Positions 43,637 to 52,380 of a DNA stretch of 64,000 nt are shown piece by piece (within the stretch, counting starts at the first letter, position 1; each line of letters starts with the position of its first letter). The DNA is from Candidatus Krumholzibacteriia bacterium. GTDB taxonomy: Bacteria > Krumholzibacteriota > Krumholzibacteriia > LZORAL124-64-63. The position numbers and the translations under genes are program-made. The notes under the pieces are model-generated. The model searched no databases and was not told the origin of the DNA. It saw only the letters and a list, made by a program, of their open reading frames with translations. The DNA lies in the NCBI GenBank assembly GCA_016744705.1, contig JADGDU010000005.1, positions 67,762 through 131,761 on the forward strand. Reading direction: 5' to 3'.

Positions 43637-44409
43637 TGAATAAAGTTTCAAATAAATGTGATGTATTAGTCATTTCGCCCCACACTGATGACGCGGAAAT
43701 TGGCTTGGGAGGAACCATCGCCACTTTGGCAGCCAAAGGCCGGAAAGTATGGGCCGTCGATCTCACTCGGGGAGAAATGGGGACCAATGCCACCTGCGAC
43801 CAACGGTGGCAGGAGGCGGCCGAAGCTTCTTCTATCCTGGGTCTTGCAGGGCGGTTGCAACTCTCCCTTCCCGATGGATTCATCAATGCCACGGACCGCT
43901 CGCACCTGGAAGCTGTTGTTTGGGCTTTGCGCACTTTTTGTCCCCAATTTGTAATTTCAGCCCCCGATCCGGTGCGGCACCCAGACCATGTGGCCACTCG
44001 TGAGCTGGTGCAGCGTGCAGCCTTTTTGGCCCGACTGCTGAAACTTCAGGTTTCAGCCCCGGAATATCTGCGGTGGGAAGCAGGAGCTGGCATTCCTGAT
44101 ACTGAAAACCAATGGATTGTGCCCACGGTTCTTTCGGTATGTCCTGATGGAGAAGAGCCATCTGTTCTTTTTGATGTTAGCGATCATTGGCACCTTAAGG
44201 AGCAGGCACTGGCCAGTTATGCCAGCCAGTTTTTGCGGGGCGCCGGACGGTTGGCCACGCACATCAACGATGGTGGCTTTCTTGAAAAGATTGAAAGGCG
44301 GGCTCTGCGTTGGGGAAATCTGGCTGGCAAAGAGAAAGCCGAGGCTTTTATCACTGACAATACCCCCGTCATTGACGACTTCGCCCCGGAATTTGGGTGG
44401 CGCTCATGA
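43636..44409 (+). CDS. bshB1: N-acetylglucosaminyl-malate deacetylase (BshB1)
   Basis: A zinc PIG-L/LmbE-type deacetylase removing the acetyl group from GlcNAc-malate. The 257-residue protein has the metal motif SPHTDDAEIGLGGT (PHxDDxE), LTRGEMGTNATCDQRWQEAAEAS, PDGFINA and the second metal/catalytic block RHPDHVATRELV. These are BshB1 signatures rather than those of the mycothiol enzymes. It lies between bshC and bshA with overlaps on both sides, so the whole pathway is translated as a unit. Confidence 0.92.
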   Translation: MNKVSNKCDVLVISPHTDDAEIGLGGTIATLAAKGRKVWAVDLTRGEMGTNATCDQRWQEAAEASSILGLAGRLQLSLPDGFINATDRSHLEAVVWALRTFCPQFVISAPDPVRHPDHVATRELVQRAAFLARLLKLQVSAPEYLRWEAGAGIPDTENQWIVPTVLSVCPDGEEPSVLFDVSDHWHLKEQALASYASQFLRGAGRLATHINDGGFLEKIERRALRWGNLAGKEKAEAFITDNTPVIDDFAPEFGWRS

Positions 44410-45530
44410 GAATGCCCATCATCGGAATCACCTGTTATCCCGACCAGGGCGGCAGCGGGGTTGTGGCTACAGAGTTGGGGCTGCATTTGGCTCGGCATGG
44501 CTGCGAGGTACATTTCATCACGAGCAGCCTTCCGTTCAGGCTGCGTTCATACGGGAAAAACATTTTCTTTCACAAAGTAGAAATGCCGGAATACCCGGTC
44601 TTTCGCAGCTCGCCCTACACCTTGAGTTTGGCCACCGCCATGCACGATGTGGCTCTGACCAACAAGCTGGATTTGCTGCACGTGCACTACGCCATTCCCC
44701 ACACAGCCGCAGCTTTTTTAGCTCAGGAAATGCTTCAGCCCACCAAACTGAAAATCATCACCACCCTGCATGGCACGGACATCACCCTGGTGGGGAAAGA
44801 GCCTTCCTTTTTTCCCATGACACGCTTCCTCATCAATAAAAGTGATGCCGTCACTGCTGTGTCGAGTTTCTTAAAAGAAGAGACGCGCCAGGTTTTTGGT
44901 GTGGGTGATAACATTCAGGTGATTCCTAATTTTGTGGATTCCCGGGTTTTTAAACCGCTGGCCGATTCTTCCCTTCGGGAACGTTTTGCTCCGGGTGGGG
45001 AAAAATTGCTTATGCACGCCAGCAATTTCCGTAAAGTGAAAAACGTGCCCGCGGTGGTGGAAGTCTTTGACGTCCTACAAAAGAAACACTCGATTCGTTT
45101 GCTCCTGGTAGGTGATGGCCCGGAAATGCCTCTGATTAGAAAGATGGTTTCTGAACGCGGCCTGGATCACCTGGTTGATTTCCTGGGCCAGGAAGACCAT
45201 CTGGAAAACATTCTCCCGGTGACGGATGTTTTGTTGCTGCCTTCCTTGCACGAATCTTTTGGGTTGGTGGCTTTAGAAGCCATGGCCTGCGGGGTGGTGC
45301 CCATGATCACCTCGGTGGGGGGCGCCAGCGAATTTATCAACGACGGCCACAATGGATTTTTGCGAGATCCCCATGATGTGCAAGGCATGGCCGATGCCAT
45401 TGGCCCCATTCTGGAGAATGACGAGCACCGGCAAATCATCGCCGACGATGCTCGGCAGGATGCCACCATGGACTTCGGTGCCTCCTGTGTCATGCGCCAA
45501 TATCTCAAACTTTACGAATCTCTTTTATGA
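44406..45530 (+). CDS. bshA: N-acetyl-alpha-D-glucosaminyl L-malate synthase
   Basis: BshA (GT4) joins UDP-GlcNAc and L-malate, the first step to bacillithiol. The 374-residue protein has GITCYPDQGGSGVVATELG, VHYAIPHTAAAFLA, HGTDITLVG, AVSSFLKEET and the donor-binding pair LPSLHESFGLVALEAMACG. These are the family blocks of BshA from Bacillus and Bacteroidetes. The ATG at 44406 overlaps the bshB1 stop (ATGA). A GTG at 44397 is possible. The gene ends before a strong promoter for the next unit. Confidence 0.94.
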   Translation: MRMPIIGITCYPDQGGSGVVATELGLHLARHGCEVHFITSSLPFRLRSYGKNIFFHKVEMPEYPVFRSSPYTLSLATAMHDVALTNKLDLLHVHYAIPHTAAAFLAQEMLQPTKLKIITTLHGTDITLVGKEPSFFPMTRFLINKSDAVTAVSSFLKEETRQVFGVGDNIQVIPNFVDSRVFKPLADSSLRERFAPGGEKLLMHASNFRKVKNVPAVVEVFDVLQKKHSIRLLLVGDGPEMPLIRKMVSERGLDHLVDFLGQEDHLENILPVTDVLLLPSLHESFGLVALEAMACGVVPMITSVGGASEFINDGHNGFLRDPHDVQGMADAIGPILENDEHRQIIADDARQDATMDFGASCVMRQYLKLYESLL

Positions 45531-45537
45531 CCAGCTG

Positions 45538-45565
45538 TTGACAGTTTCGGCAATACCTTTAAAAT
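45538..45565 (+). promoter_or_regulatory. Sigma-70-type promoter before the Minf_1886-type gene
   Basis: TTGACA (45538-45543), 16-base spacer, TAAAAT (45560-45565). Both hexamers are near consensus and the start codon follows about 35 bases after the expected transcription start. This separates the downstream gene from bshA. Confidence 0.75.
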
Positions 45566-45605
45566 GGGGGTAACATTAAGAGCCATCAACAGCCGGGGAG
45601 GGCCT

Positions 45606-45983
45606 ATGAATAAGGCCGATGAACTGCAACTCATGATTGAGGATATTTCTGAACAGCGGGGTGTATTCAAACCCGAGGCGTACCTTTTTGCCCTCGAGGC
45701 TTTGGAACTGGCCATGCAGAAACAGGAAACACCTAAGCACATCACCGGTGAAGACCTGTTGGACGATATCCGCCAACTGGGTAGCGAACGCTATGGTCCC
45801 ATGGCTCCCGATGTCTTTAATTCCTGGGGAGTGCGTAATACGCTGGATTTTGGGCGCATTGTCTTCCATCTTGTTGATAGAGATCTGCTGCGCAAACGAG
45901 ATGAAGACTCTCTGACAGATTTTCTAGACAAATTCGACTTTGACGAGGCCTTCTCACTGAAGGTCTTCAAGGGCCAAGCCTGA
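45606..45983 (+). CDS. Minf_1886-family small protein
   Basis: A 125-residue soluble protein with the conserved features of the Minf_1886/uncharacterised family: KPEAYLFALEALELA near the start, HITGEDLLDDIRQLG in the middle, YGPMAPDVFNSWGVRNTLDFGRIVFHLVD and an acidic end with FDFDEAF. The family is widespread in Planctomycetes, Verrucomicrobia and FCB bacteria and has no assigned function. Start is ATG 45606 with GGGGAGGG upstream; the open frame back to 45564 would cross its own promoter. Confidence 0.75.
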   Translation: MNKADELQLMIEDISEQRGVFKPEAYLFALEALELAMQKQETPKHITGEDLLDDIRQLGSERYGPMAPDVFNSWGVRNTLDFGRIVFHLVDRDLLRKRDEDSLTDFLDKFDFDEAFSLKVFKGQA

Positions 45984-46154
45984 TTCCAGGTTTGCCCACG
46001 TCCCTGATTCGGGGAACTTAATTTCCTCTTCAGGGTAGATCATTTTCCGAAGGGTGCCTGCACCTTTCAACGGACCAAGGATGGTCCGGATGGATACGGT
46101 CATGATGGAGCAAGACCGAATCCCCACCTTAAAACGAACATTCAAGGAGAGCTC

Positions 46155-46880
46155 ATGTCCTCCGTCCTGTTTTTGGCCATACTCGGACCCGGCGAGTTGG
46201 TTTCCCTTATGCTGGAATCCACCTTTTTTGGTAAGGGCATTTTGCTCATTCTGCTCTGCCTTTCGCTCATGTCCTGGGCCGTTATGGTGGACAAGGTGCG
46301 TACTTTTTCCGCCATCCGTTCCGGGCATTCCAAATTTTGGGCTCAGCTTGACCTCTGGCTGGATGGAAGCCTGAAACGCAGCCAACTGGTCCAATGGTGC
46401 CAAGAGCACCCGGAATTGCCTCTGGCCAACCTCGTAATAGAAACCCAGGATCTGGACAGTGTGCCTCATGTTCGGCGGGCCAGCGAGCGGGTGACCTACC
46501 TGGAATTGGAAAACCTGGAACGCTACCTGATCCTTCTGTCTACCGCTGTGACCATTTCCCCTTTCCTGGGCCTCCTGGGGACGGTGTGGGGGATCATGAG
46601 CTCTTTCTTTGATATGTCCGCCATGAAGAGCGCTGATCTTACTGTGGTGGCTCCTGGCATTGCTGAAGCTCTGGTAACGACCATCGCCGGCTTGGCCACA
46701 GCCATCCCTGCGGTCATCTTTTACAATATGCTGGTGCGGAAAATTGATTTGATTGGGAACGAGCTGGACCGCCTGCGCACCATTCTGGAAGAAAGCGCCG
46801 GTGGTGGCAGTGGGGCCGTGGGGCCTGCCGGACGTGACCTGTTTAATCGCCCAGATACTCATGGAAGTGAGAAAATCTGA
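46155..46880 (+). CDS. tolQ: TolQ-like MotA/ExbB-family proton channel subunit
   Basis: TolQ forms the ion channel of the Tol-Pal machine that constricts the outer membrane during division. The 241-residue protein has three membrane segments: about residues 25-45 (FGKGILLILLCLSLMSWAVM), 130-155 (LILLSTAVTISPFLGLLGTVWG) and 165-190 (IAEALVTTIAGLATAIPAVIFYN). The GLLGTVWG and ALVTT motifs are typical. Start ATG 46155 follows AAGGAGAGC. The stop overlaps tolR by one base. A weak 7-bp hairpin at 46071-46088 lies in the leader, without a T-run. Confidence 0.93.
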   Translation: MSSVLFLAILGPGELVSLMLESTFFGKGILLILLCLSLMSWAVMVDKVRTFSAIRSGHSKFWAQLDLWLDGSLKRSQLVQWCQEHPELPLANLVIETQDLDSVPHVRRASERVTYLELENLERYLILLSTAVTISPFLGLLGTVWGIMSSFFDMSAMKSADLTVVAPGIAEALVTTIAGLATAIPAVIFYNMLVRKIDLIGNELDRLRTILEESAGGGSGAVGPAGRDLFNRPDTHGSEKI

Positions 46881-47287
46881 TGAGACGGCGCAGCTCATTC
46901 AGCAGTATGGCCGACATCAATATCACCTCCCTGGTGGATGTTACGCTTTGCCTTTTGATCATTTTCATGCTCACGGCTCCTTATATTCAAGGGGGAGTGG
47001 AAGTGAATCTGCCTGAAGCGGAAACTCGTTCCACCATTGTCAAAGAAGGGCCGGTCATTTCCATCACCAGCAACCGGCAGGTGTTTTTTAAAGAACAGAC
47101 AGCCACTCTGAAATCGCTGCCTGGGCTATTGGCCGAGTATGCCGATCAAAAAGAATCGGTTCCAGTGTATTTGCGGTGCGATGAAGAAGTGCCTTATGGA
47201 TTTGTGCTCAAAGTCATGGCTACTGTTGAAAATGAGGGATTTTTGAATCTTAGCCTGGTGGCCGACAAACCGGTGGGTGAGGACTGA
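46880..47287 (+). CDS. tolR: TolR/ExbD-family subunit
   Basis: A 135-residue single-pass protein. The N-terminal membrane helix carries DINITSLVDVTLCLLIIFML, whose Asp is the proton-coupled residue. The periplasmic part (about 45-135) ends VEDxGFLNLSLV-like (ENEGFLNLSLVAD), the ExbD/TolR consensus. It partners tolQ and the next gene, with overlapping or near-overlapping starts, and completes the energised core of the Tol system. Confidence 0.93.
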   Translation: MRRRSSFSSMADINITSLVDVTLCLLIIFMLTAPYIQGGVEVNLPEAETRSTIVKEGPVISITSNRQVFFKEQTATLKSLPGLLAEYADQKESVPVYLRCDEEVPYGFVLKVMATVENEGFLNLSLVADKPVGED

Positions 47288-47288
47288 G

Positions 47289-48005
47289 ATGACCCGCGGG
47301 TTGCCTGTTTCCATTCTGATCCATGCCCTGACCATAGGGCTGGTTTTGGTGTTTGGGAACTCTGTGAACCAACGGCAGTTTGAAGTGCCCCGTACCATCG
47401 GTGTCAAGCTGGTGGAATTGCCCAAAATGGAGCAACCCAAAACTGAAAAGCTAGACCCGGTCCAGATTATCGAGCCACCCAAGCCGCAGCCTAAAATCAT
47501 AGAAGATTTGCCTCCCAAAGAGGTGCCCGAGGAAAAACCGGATCCCAAACCCGAAAAGAAACCGGATCCTCCTAAGGAAGTCATTCCTCGGGAAGAACCC
47601 GTGGAGATCATTCCTGAAGCAGCGGCTCCGGAAACACCTATCGACAGTGAAATTCCGGATAGCCAATCGGCCATTTTGGCCACGGGGGCGGCGGTGGCAG
47701 GCACTGATTCCAATTTCCCTTTCGCCTGGTACCTTTCGGTGATGGAAGGGCAGGTGGCGCGCAACTGGAATCCTCGGCAAATGGGTTATAATAATTCGGG
47801 TGTGAGTTGTATTTTGCATTTCACCATCCAGCGCAGTGGGGCAGTCTCTCAAGTGACTATTACCCGCAGCAGTGGCATTGGTGTTTTTGACCGGGAAGCT
47901 CTGCGGGCCGTGCAATCCACCCGCCTACCCCAACTGCCTGGAGATTTTGGGGCCAACAGCCTCGGTGTGACCATGACCTTTAACCTGGAGTCTGCTGACC
48001 GATGA
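47289..48005 (+). CDS. TolA/TonB-like energy-transducing protein
   Basis: A 238-residue protein with one N-terminal membrane helix (PVSILIHALTIGLVLVFG), a Pro/Lys/Glu-rich linker (about 60-125, PKPEKKPDPP and similar) and a C-terminal domain of the TonB/TolA type (about 145-238, WYLSVMEGQVARNWNPRQ; ITRSSGIGVFDREALRAV). It spans the periplasm to reach outer-membrane partners. Its place in the Tol operon makes it the functional TolA, even though the linker is TonB-like. ATG 47289 is used; GTG 47277 is open. Confidence 0.85.
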   Translation: MTRGLPVSILIHALTIGLVLVFGNSVNQRQFEVPRTIGVKLVELPKMEQPKTEKLDPVQIIEPPKPQPKIIEDLPPKEVPEEKPDPKPEKKPDPPKEVIPREEPVEIIPEAAAPETPIDSEIPDSQSAILATGAAVAGTDSNFPFAWYLSVMEGQVARNWNPRQMGYNNSGVSCILHFTIQRSGAVSQVTITRSSGIGVFDREALRAVQSTRLPQLPGDFGANSLGVTMTFNLESADR

Positions 48006-49294
48006 GAATTCAGAAAATTTTACTGCTTCCTATAGTAGTTTTACTTCTTTGGGGTTCCCACAGCCAAGCTGTACCCGGCCAGATTGAAGTGGGCTCTGTC
48101 ATCAATAAAACGGCCTTCCTGAAAACGGATATTCTGGTCACTGAATTTGATGTGCTCTCTGGTGGCGCCACTTCTGTGGGTTCAGCCGAGTTGGTTAAAG
48201 ATGTGATCAACGATGATTTGATATACAGCGGCTTGATTCGCACAGGGCTATCTGAAGATCAGAGCGATACCCTGGATTTCTTCTTCACCATCGAAGGCAC
48301 GGTGGAGGGTCCATTGCGGGACGCTGAAATTACCGGCGAGGACGCACCCACCACCATCAATCTCAATTTCATGGCCTGGCCCTCCCGGCAATTGATTTTC
48401 AGCAAACGCTACCGTCCGTTGCCCAGCCAAATGAGGGCCACGGCCCATCACTTTTCCAAACAGGTGATTGAATACATCTCCCAGGCCCCGGCCATCACCA
48501 TGACCAAAGTGGCCTTCTGCCGAGGAACTGATGCCCGTACGGATATGTATGTGGTGGATTACGACGGAGCGGGGGAGTTAAAACTAACGTCCAATCGCTC
48601 GTTGAATCTTTGCCCCAGTTGGTCCCCAGATGGCACCGAAATCGCCTTCACCAGTTATCGGGAAGGCACCCAGGGACTGTATAGCCTGGACACTCGCACC
48701 GGAAGTGTGCGGCCTATCCTCGAATTGGACGGTTTGAATTATGGTGCGGACTGGCATCCTGATGGACATGAGTTACTATTGTCACTGTCGAGGGGTGGAA
48801 ATCCAGAGATTTACCGGATTTCTCCCGAGGGCCGGATCATCAAGCGGTTGACGGTGTCAAAAAGCATCGAAATCAGCCCCAGTTGGGCCCCCAACGGCCG
48901 GGAATTGGTTTTTACCAGTGACAGAACAGGCACTCCTCAGTTATATATCATCGATGATGAAGGTACCGGGCGTCGGCGTCGCACCTTTGAGGGACGATAT
49001 AACGACTCGGCCAACTGGTCTCCCGATGGCAAAAACATTGTTTATGCCACCCGGGAAGGCAACACCACCCAGATTGTCCTGATGGCTGCCAGCGGAGAAA
49101 ACCGCAGGGTTTTGACCGATGGAGCTTGGGGGAACTGTGAAGATCCCAGCTGGGCTCCCGACGGAAGGCACATTGTCTTCACCTCGGATCGCACAGGGGT
49201 TTTCAAACTTTTCGTTTACGATGTTGTTGAAGATATCTTTCGGCAACTCACGTTCGGTCCCGATCCGGACACCACACCTGCCTGGTCTCATTAG
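48002..49294 (+). CDS. tolB: Tol-Pal system beta-propeller protein TolB
   Basis: A 430-residue periplasmic protein with a signal peptide (LLLPIVVLLLWGSHSQA). The N-terminal domain (about 25-160, VLSGGATSVGSAELVKD) is followed by a six-blade beta-propeller whose repeats read PSWSPDGTEIAFTSYREG, WAPNGRELVFTSDRTG, NWSPDGKNIVYATREG and WAPDGRHIVFTSDRTG. TolB binds Pal and is released by TolA. The ATG overlaps the upstream stop by four bases. Confidence 0.95.
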   Translation: MRIQKILLLPIVVLLLWGSHSQAVPGQIEVGSVINKTAFLKTDILVTEFDVLSGGATSVGSAELVKDVINDDLIYSGLIRTGLSEDQSDTLDFFFTIEGTVEGPLRDAEITGEDAPTTINLNFMAWPSRQLIFSKRYRPLPSQMRATAHHFSKQVIEYISQAPAITMTKVAFCRGTDARTDMYVVDYDGAGELKLTSNRSLNLCPSWSPDGTEIAFTSYREGTQGLYSLDTRTGSVRPILELDGLNYGADWHPDGHELLLSLSRGGNPEIYRISPEGRIIKRLTVSKSIEISPSWAPNGRELVFTSDRTGTPQLYIIDDEGTGRRRRTFEGRYNDSANWSPDGKNIVYATREGNTTQIVLMAASGENRRVLTDGAWGNCEDPSWAPDGRHIVFTSDRTGVFKLFVYDVVEDIFRQLTFGPDPDTTPAWSH

Positions 49295-49333
49295 AGATCG
49301 CAGGAATAACAAGTTTTCAAGGAGTAGTCAGGC

Positions 49334-49879
49334 ATGAACTTCCGATCGATCAACCGCAGCACCCTCTTAGCCCTGGTCACCATTCTGGCCGTGGGAATGC
49401 TTTTCGTTGGTTGCAGTAAAAACGCTGAGGTGGAAACCGACCCCGTGACCGAAGTGGTTCCCGAGGTGGAAGAGATCGTTGAAGAGGCACCCGTTGTGCC
49501 TGAAGTGCCTGCAGAAGCACTCATTGATTATGCCAACCTCGAGCCCGCCGATTTTGGCATCGAAGATGTCTACTTTGACCTTGACCAATACGACCTGGAT
49601 AACGAAGCCATGAGCATTCTTTCCAGCAATGCCCGGATCATGCGCACGGCTGATGTTGTGATTATGCTCTCGGGTCACTGTGATGAGCGCGGTACTGTGG
49701 AATACAACATGGCCTTGGGTGAAAAACGGGCTTTGGTTGTTCGTGATTACCTGGTCAGCCTCGGTGTTCCCGCAAAGAACTTGCGCACTACCTCCTATGG
49801 CAAGAGCAAGCCTTTTTCTCGTGGCCATACCGAAGATTCCTGGGCCAAAAATCGACGTTCACATTTCGAACGTCCGTAA
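49334..49879 (+). CDS. pal: Peptidoglycan-associated lipoprotein Pal
   Basis: A 181-residue lipoprotein. Signal with lipobox FVGC (about residue 27), an acidic, Pro/Glu/Val-rich tether (about 30-65), and an OmpA-C domain: EDVYFDLDQYDLDNEAM, LSGHCDERGTVEYNMALGEKRA and NLRTTSYGKSKP (peptidoglycan-binding loops with the Asp/Arg residues). The last residues AKNRRSHFERP are the family end. It ties the outer membrane to the peptidoglycan and pairs with TolB, the preceding gene. Confidence 0.95.
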   Translation: MNFRSINRSTLLALVTILAVGMLFVGCSKNAEVETDPVTEVVPEVEEIVEEAPVVPEVPAEALIDYANLEPADFGIEDVYFDLDQYDLDNEAMSILSSNARIMRTADVVIMLSGHCDERGTVEYNMALGEKRALVVRDYLVSLGVPAKNLRTTSYGKSKPFSRGHTEDSWAKNRRSHFERP

Positions 49880-49891
49880 GGCTAGAGTTTC

Positions 49892-50683
49892 ATGAAAGCT
49901 CAAACACATTTACGATTTTGCTTTCTGACCGCGGCCCTTTTGGGGGTCGCGGTGCTCAGTGGCACCGGTTGCGCTCCCCAGCTTGACCGCATTGAAGTGG
50001 CGGTTCAGGACAACCATGACGAAGTTTCCTTGATGAAGGCCGAGAACAAAAGGCAACTTCAGGAAATTCAGGCTCTGGGTGAATTGCTGCGCATGGACCG
50101 CAACGCCGGAGATGAATCCAGCGCTATGCGGCTCAGTCGTCTCTCACAGCTTTCGAGTAAAATCGACCAGCTGATGAACAAACTGGATGACAATGCCGAA
50201 TACATGCGAGATTTGTCCGCCAGGGTTGACCTTCTGGCCACCCGGGCCGGCATTGCCACTCTGGGTGAATACAAGCCACCTTCAGGGGGCCCAGGGGCCA
50301 ACAGTGGACTGGTGGAAGAAGGACAAGCCATTTACGATATGGCATTGCTGGACAGGAACCGCGGCAACAATGATTTGGCTCGTCAGGGTTTCCAGGAATT
50401 TCTGGAGAAGTACCCCCAAAGTGAAGTGGTGGATGATACCATTTACTGGCTGGGCGAAATGTCCTATGGTGAAGGCAAATGGGAAGAAGCCCTGGGGTAT
50501 TTTGAACAACTGCTGGAGACATATCCCGCAGCCGAATTTGCTCCGGCCGCCCTGTACAAAAGCCGCACCTGTCTCTTGGAGTTGAACCGTCAGGACGAAG
50601 CCTGGGAAACCGGTGGCAAATTGATGGCTCAATTTCCCGACAGCGCTGAAGCGGCCTTGTTAAAAGAAGAAAGCGACCAATAG
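49892..50683 (+). CDS. cpoB: CpoB/YbgF-like lipoprotein with TPRs
   Basis: A 263-residue precursor with a hydrophobic signal and lipobox LSGTGC (about residue 27), a coiled-coil (about 40-110, rich in Gln/Leu/Asp) and C-terminal TPR units (YDMALLDRNRGNNDLARQGF; VVDDTIYWLGEMSYGEGKWEEAL; FAPAALYKSRTCLLE). CpoB coordinates peptidoglycan synthesis with Tol-driven constriction. It differs from E. coli CpoB by being predicted as a lipoprotein. Last gene of the tol-pal run; a cupin follows 27 bases later. Confidence 0.9.
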   Translation: MKAQTHLRFCFLTAALLGVAVLSGTGCAPQLDRIEVAVQDNHDEVSLMKAENKRQLQEIQALGELLRMDRNAGDESSAMRLSRLSQLSSKIDQLMNKLDDNAEYMRDLSARVDLLATRAGIATLGEYKPPSGGPGANSGLVEEGQAIYDMALLDRNRGNNDLARQGFQEFLEKYPQSEVVDDTIYWLGEMSYGEGKWEEALGYFEQLLETYPAAEFAPAALYKSRTCLLELNRQDEAWETGGKLMAQFPDSAEAALLKEESDQ

Positions 50684-50710
50684 TTACGCAGGATTTGAAG
50701 GAGTACCACC

Positions 50711-51040
50711 TTGGCTAAGATGAGCACTTTGAAAATGGCCAGAGGCCTGAAGCAGGTTTTCCGACCTGTCGAACTCACAGATATTGATGATTCTTATCAC
50801 GCCTTTATTGTGCGTTATAGTGGTGATTATATCGTTCACTCACACGACAGTGATGAGTTTGTGCATATTCTCGAAGGTAGCCTTGAAGTGGAGATCAACG
50901 GCCGCACAGAAGAGGTGCGCCAGGGCGAATCCATTTTGATACCTGCTGGCAGTCCTCACCGGCCCAAATGCGGCAACATGGCTTTAGGCCTGGTGGTGGA
51001 GAAAAAAGGTTTGCAGAAGCAGATGGATCCTGAAGTCTGA
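50711..51040 (+). CDS. Small cupin-domain protein
   Basis: A 109-residue single-cupin barrel. Metal-binding motif 1 reads HSHDSDEFVHILEG, with the two His and a Glu; motif 2 is weaker (PAGSPHRPK). Such proteins can be metal-dependent enzymes or ligand sensors; no function is assigned. Start TTG 50711 has AAGGAG at the right distance; ATG 50720 would be short of it. It ends before a terminator shared with fbp. Confidence 0.75.
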   Translation: MAKMSTLKMARGLKQVFRPVELTDIDDSYHAFIVRYSGDYIVHSHDSDEFVHILEGSLEVEINGRTEEVRQGESILIPAGSPHRPKCGNMALGLVVEKKGLQKQMDPEV

Positions 51041-51057
51041 TTTCTATTCGTTCATAT

Positions 51058-51095
51058 AAAAAGGGCCAGGGATTTCTCCCTGGCCCTTTTTTTAT
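51058..51095. terminator. Bidirectional terminator between the cupin gene and fbp
   Basis: A 15-bp stem, AAAAAGGGCCAGGGA with TCCCTGGCCCTTTTT, closes a TTTC loop. An A-run on the left and T-run on the right let it work on both strands; its right end touches the fbp stop codon. Confidence 0.93.
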
Positions 51096-52141
51096 AATCC
51101 GGTTTTAGCGTCAGCAATGATCTTTTCTACAAGCATGACATCACCCCGGCTACCGATATAAAGCGGTACCCTCATATGGAGATGAGTGGGGACGATGTCC
51201 ATGATGTTTTGGCGGCCGTCACTGGCGTATCCACCAGCGGCTTCAGCGATCATTGCCAGGGGGGCGGCTTCACACATGAGGCGAAGTTTGCCTTCTGGTT
51301 TGCCCTTTGTGGGAGGGTAAAGGTAAACTCCGCCGTACAATAGGTTACGGTGAAAATCAGCAACTAGAGAACCGATATAACGAGATGTTTTACCTGCGCC
51401 TTCGGTGGCCTCATCGGTGCGGCTGCTTTCAGTGCCAGTGCCGTACTTCATCTGGCGAACCACTTCTTTGACGGCCGGCTCCCAGGAGGGCTCATAGGCT
51501 TCATTCACAGAGTAGATGTCGCCCAGGAAGGGGGTGGTGATATTCTCATGGCTGAGGAGGAACTCTCCAATGCTGGGGTCGAGAGTGAAACCATGGGCGC
51601 CATGTCCAGCGGTATAGACAAACATGGTGCTGGACCCGTATATGATGTATCCGGCGGCCACTTGTTCGCAACCAGCCTGCAGAAGATCGTCCATGCCAAC
51701 TTTGTCCCGCCTGGACTTCCTTTTCCAAATACCAAAAATGGTTCCCACAGAGACATTGGCGTCAATGTTGGAACTGCCATCCAAAGGATCGAAAACTACA
51801 ATGTAATTGCCGGTGCCACTGCTGGGTTCAATGAAAACGGGATCAGCCATTTCTTCACTGCCCATGATGCAGACCTGGTTGCGGGTTCCCAGGCATTTCA
51901 TGAAAACATTGTTGCCGTAGTCATCTAATTTTTGAATCACTTCACCCTGAACATTCTCGCCACCGGCGGCACCCAGGATATCTACGAGGCCGGCCTTATT
52001 AACTTCTCGCGAAATGATTTTTGCGGCGAATGTGATATCACTCAGCAGGCCGGTGAAGTCGCCACTGGCCGAGGGGTGCATACTTTGCAAAGCCAGGATA
52101 TGGGTCTCAATTGTTTGCAGGTTTTTAGGAGCCTGGGTCAT
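51092..52141 (-). CDS. fbp: Fructose-1,6-bisphosphatase, class I
   Basis: FBPase removes the 1-phosphate in gluconeogenesis. The 349-residue protein has the metal/substrate motif VVFDPLDGSSNID (about 112-124), GSEE before it, the KGKPEGKLRLMCEAAPLAMIAEAAGG block and YIGS in the substrate-binding loop (residues about 235-260). I chose ATG 52141, which has AAGG upstream; a GTG at 52150 would add three residues. It is transcribed divergently from pruA across a gap of about 240 bases, which has no clear hexamer pair. Confidence 0.95.
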   Translation of the reverse strand: MTQAPKNLQTIETHILALQSMHPSASGDFTGLLSDITFAAKIISREVNKAGLVDILGAAGGENVQGEVIQKLDDYGNNVFMKCLGTRNQVCIMGSEEMADPVFIEPSSGTGNYIVVFDPLDGSSNIDANVSVGTIFGIWKRKSRRDKVGMDDLLQAGCEQVAAGYIIYGSSTMFVYTAGHGAHGFTLDPSIGEFLLSHENITTPFLGDIYSVNEAYEPSWEPAVKEVVRQMKYGTGTESSRTDEATEGAGKTSRYIGSLVADFHRNLLYGGVYLYPPTKGKPEGKLRLMCEAAPLAMIAEAAGGYASDGRQNIMDIVPTHLHMRVPLYIGSRGDVMLVEKIIADAKTGL

Positions 52142-52380
52142 ATTACACACCTTGTTTTGGTCGGGTAAAACAAAGAGCCATCAGAAGGTCTATTCCTGGC
52201 TCCGATTATTTTTCAAACTACAGTTTAACAGGAAGTTCAAATTCAACAATGATCTTCTTGCCAAGGAGGCTAATCTTTGCCATCGTCCCTGAAAGCACAA
52301 GGGTGGCTTGAATTTTATTCCAGCTGCGAACGTTCCTGAAATGATCCTGCAATCTGCGGTTTGACCGCCGAGGAGCACTC

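Noticed and set aside
46071..46088. Hairpin before tolQ as a terminator
   Set aside because: The 7-bp stem CGGACCA/TGGTCCG has an AGGA loop but no T-run follows; at most a leader structure.
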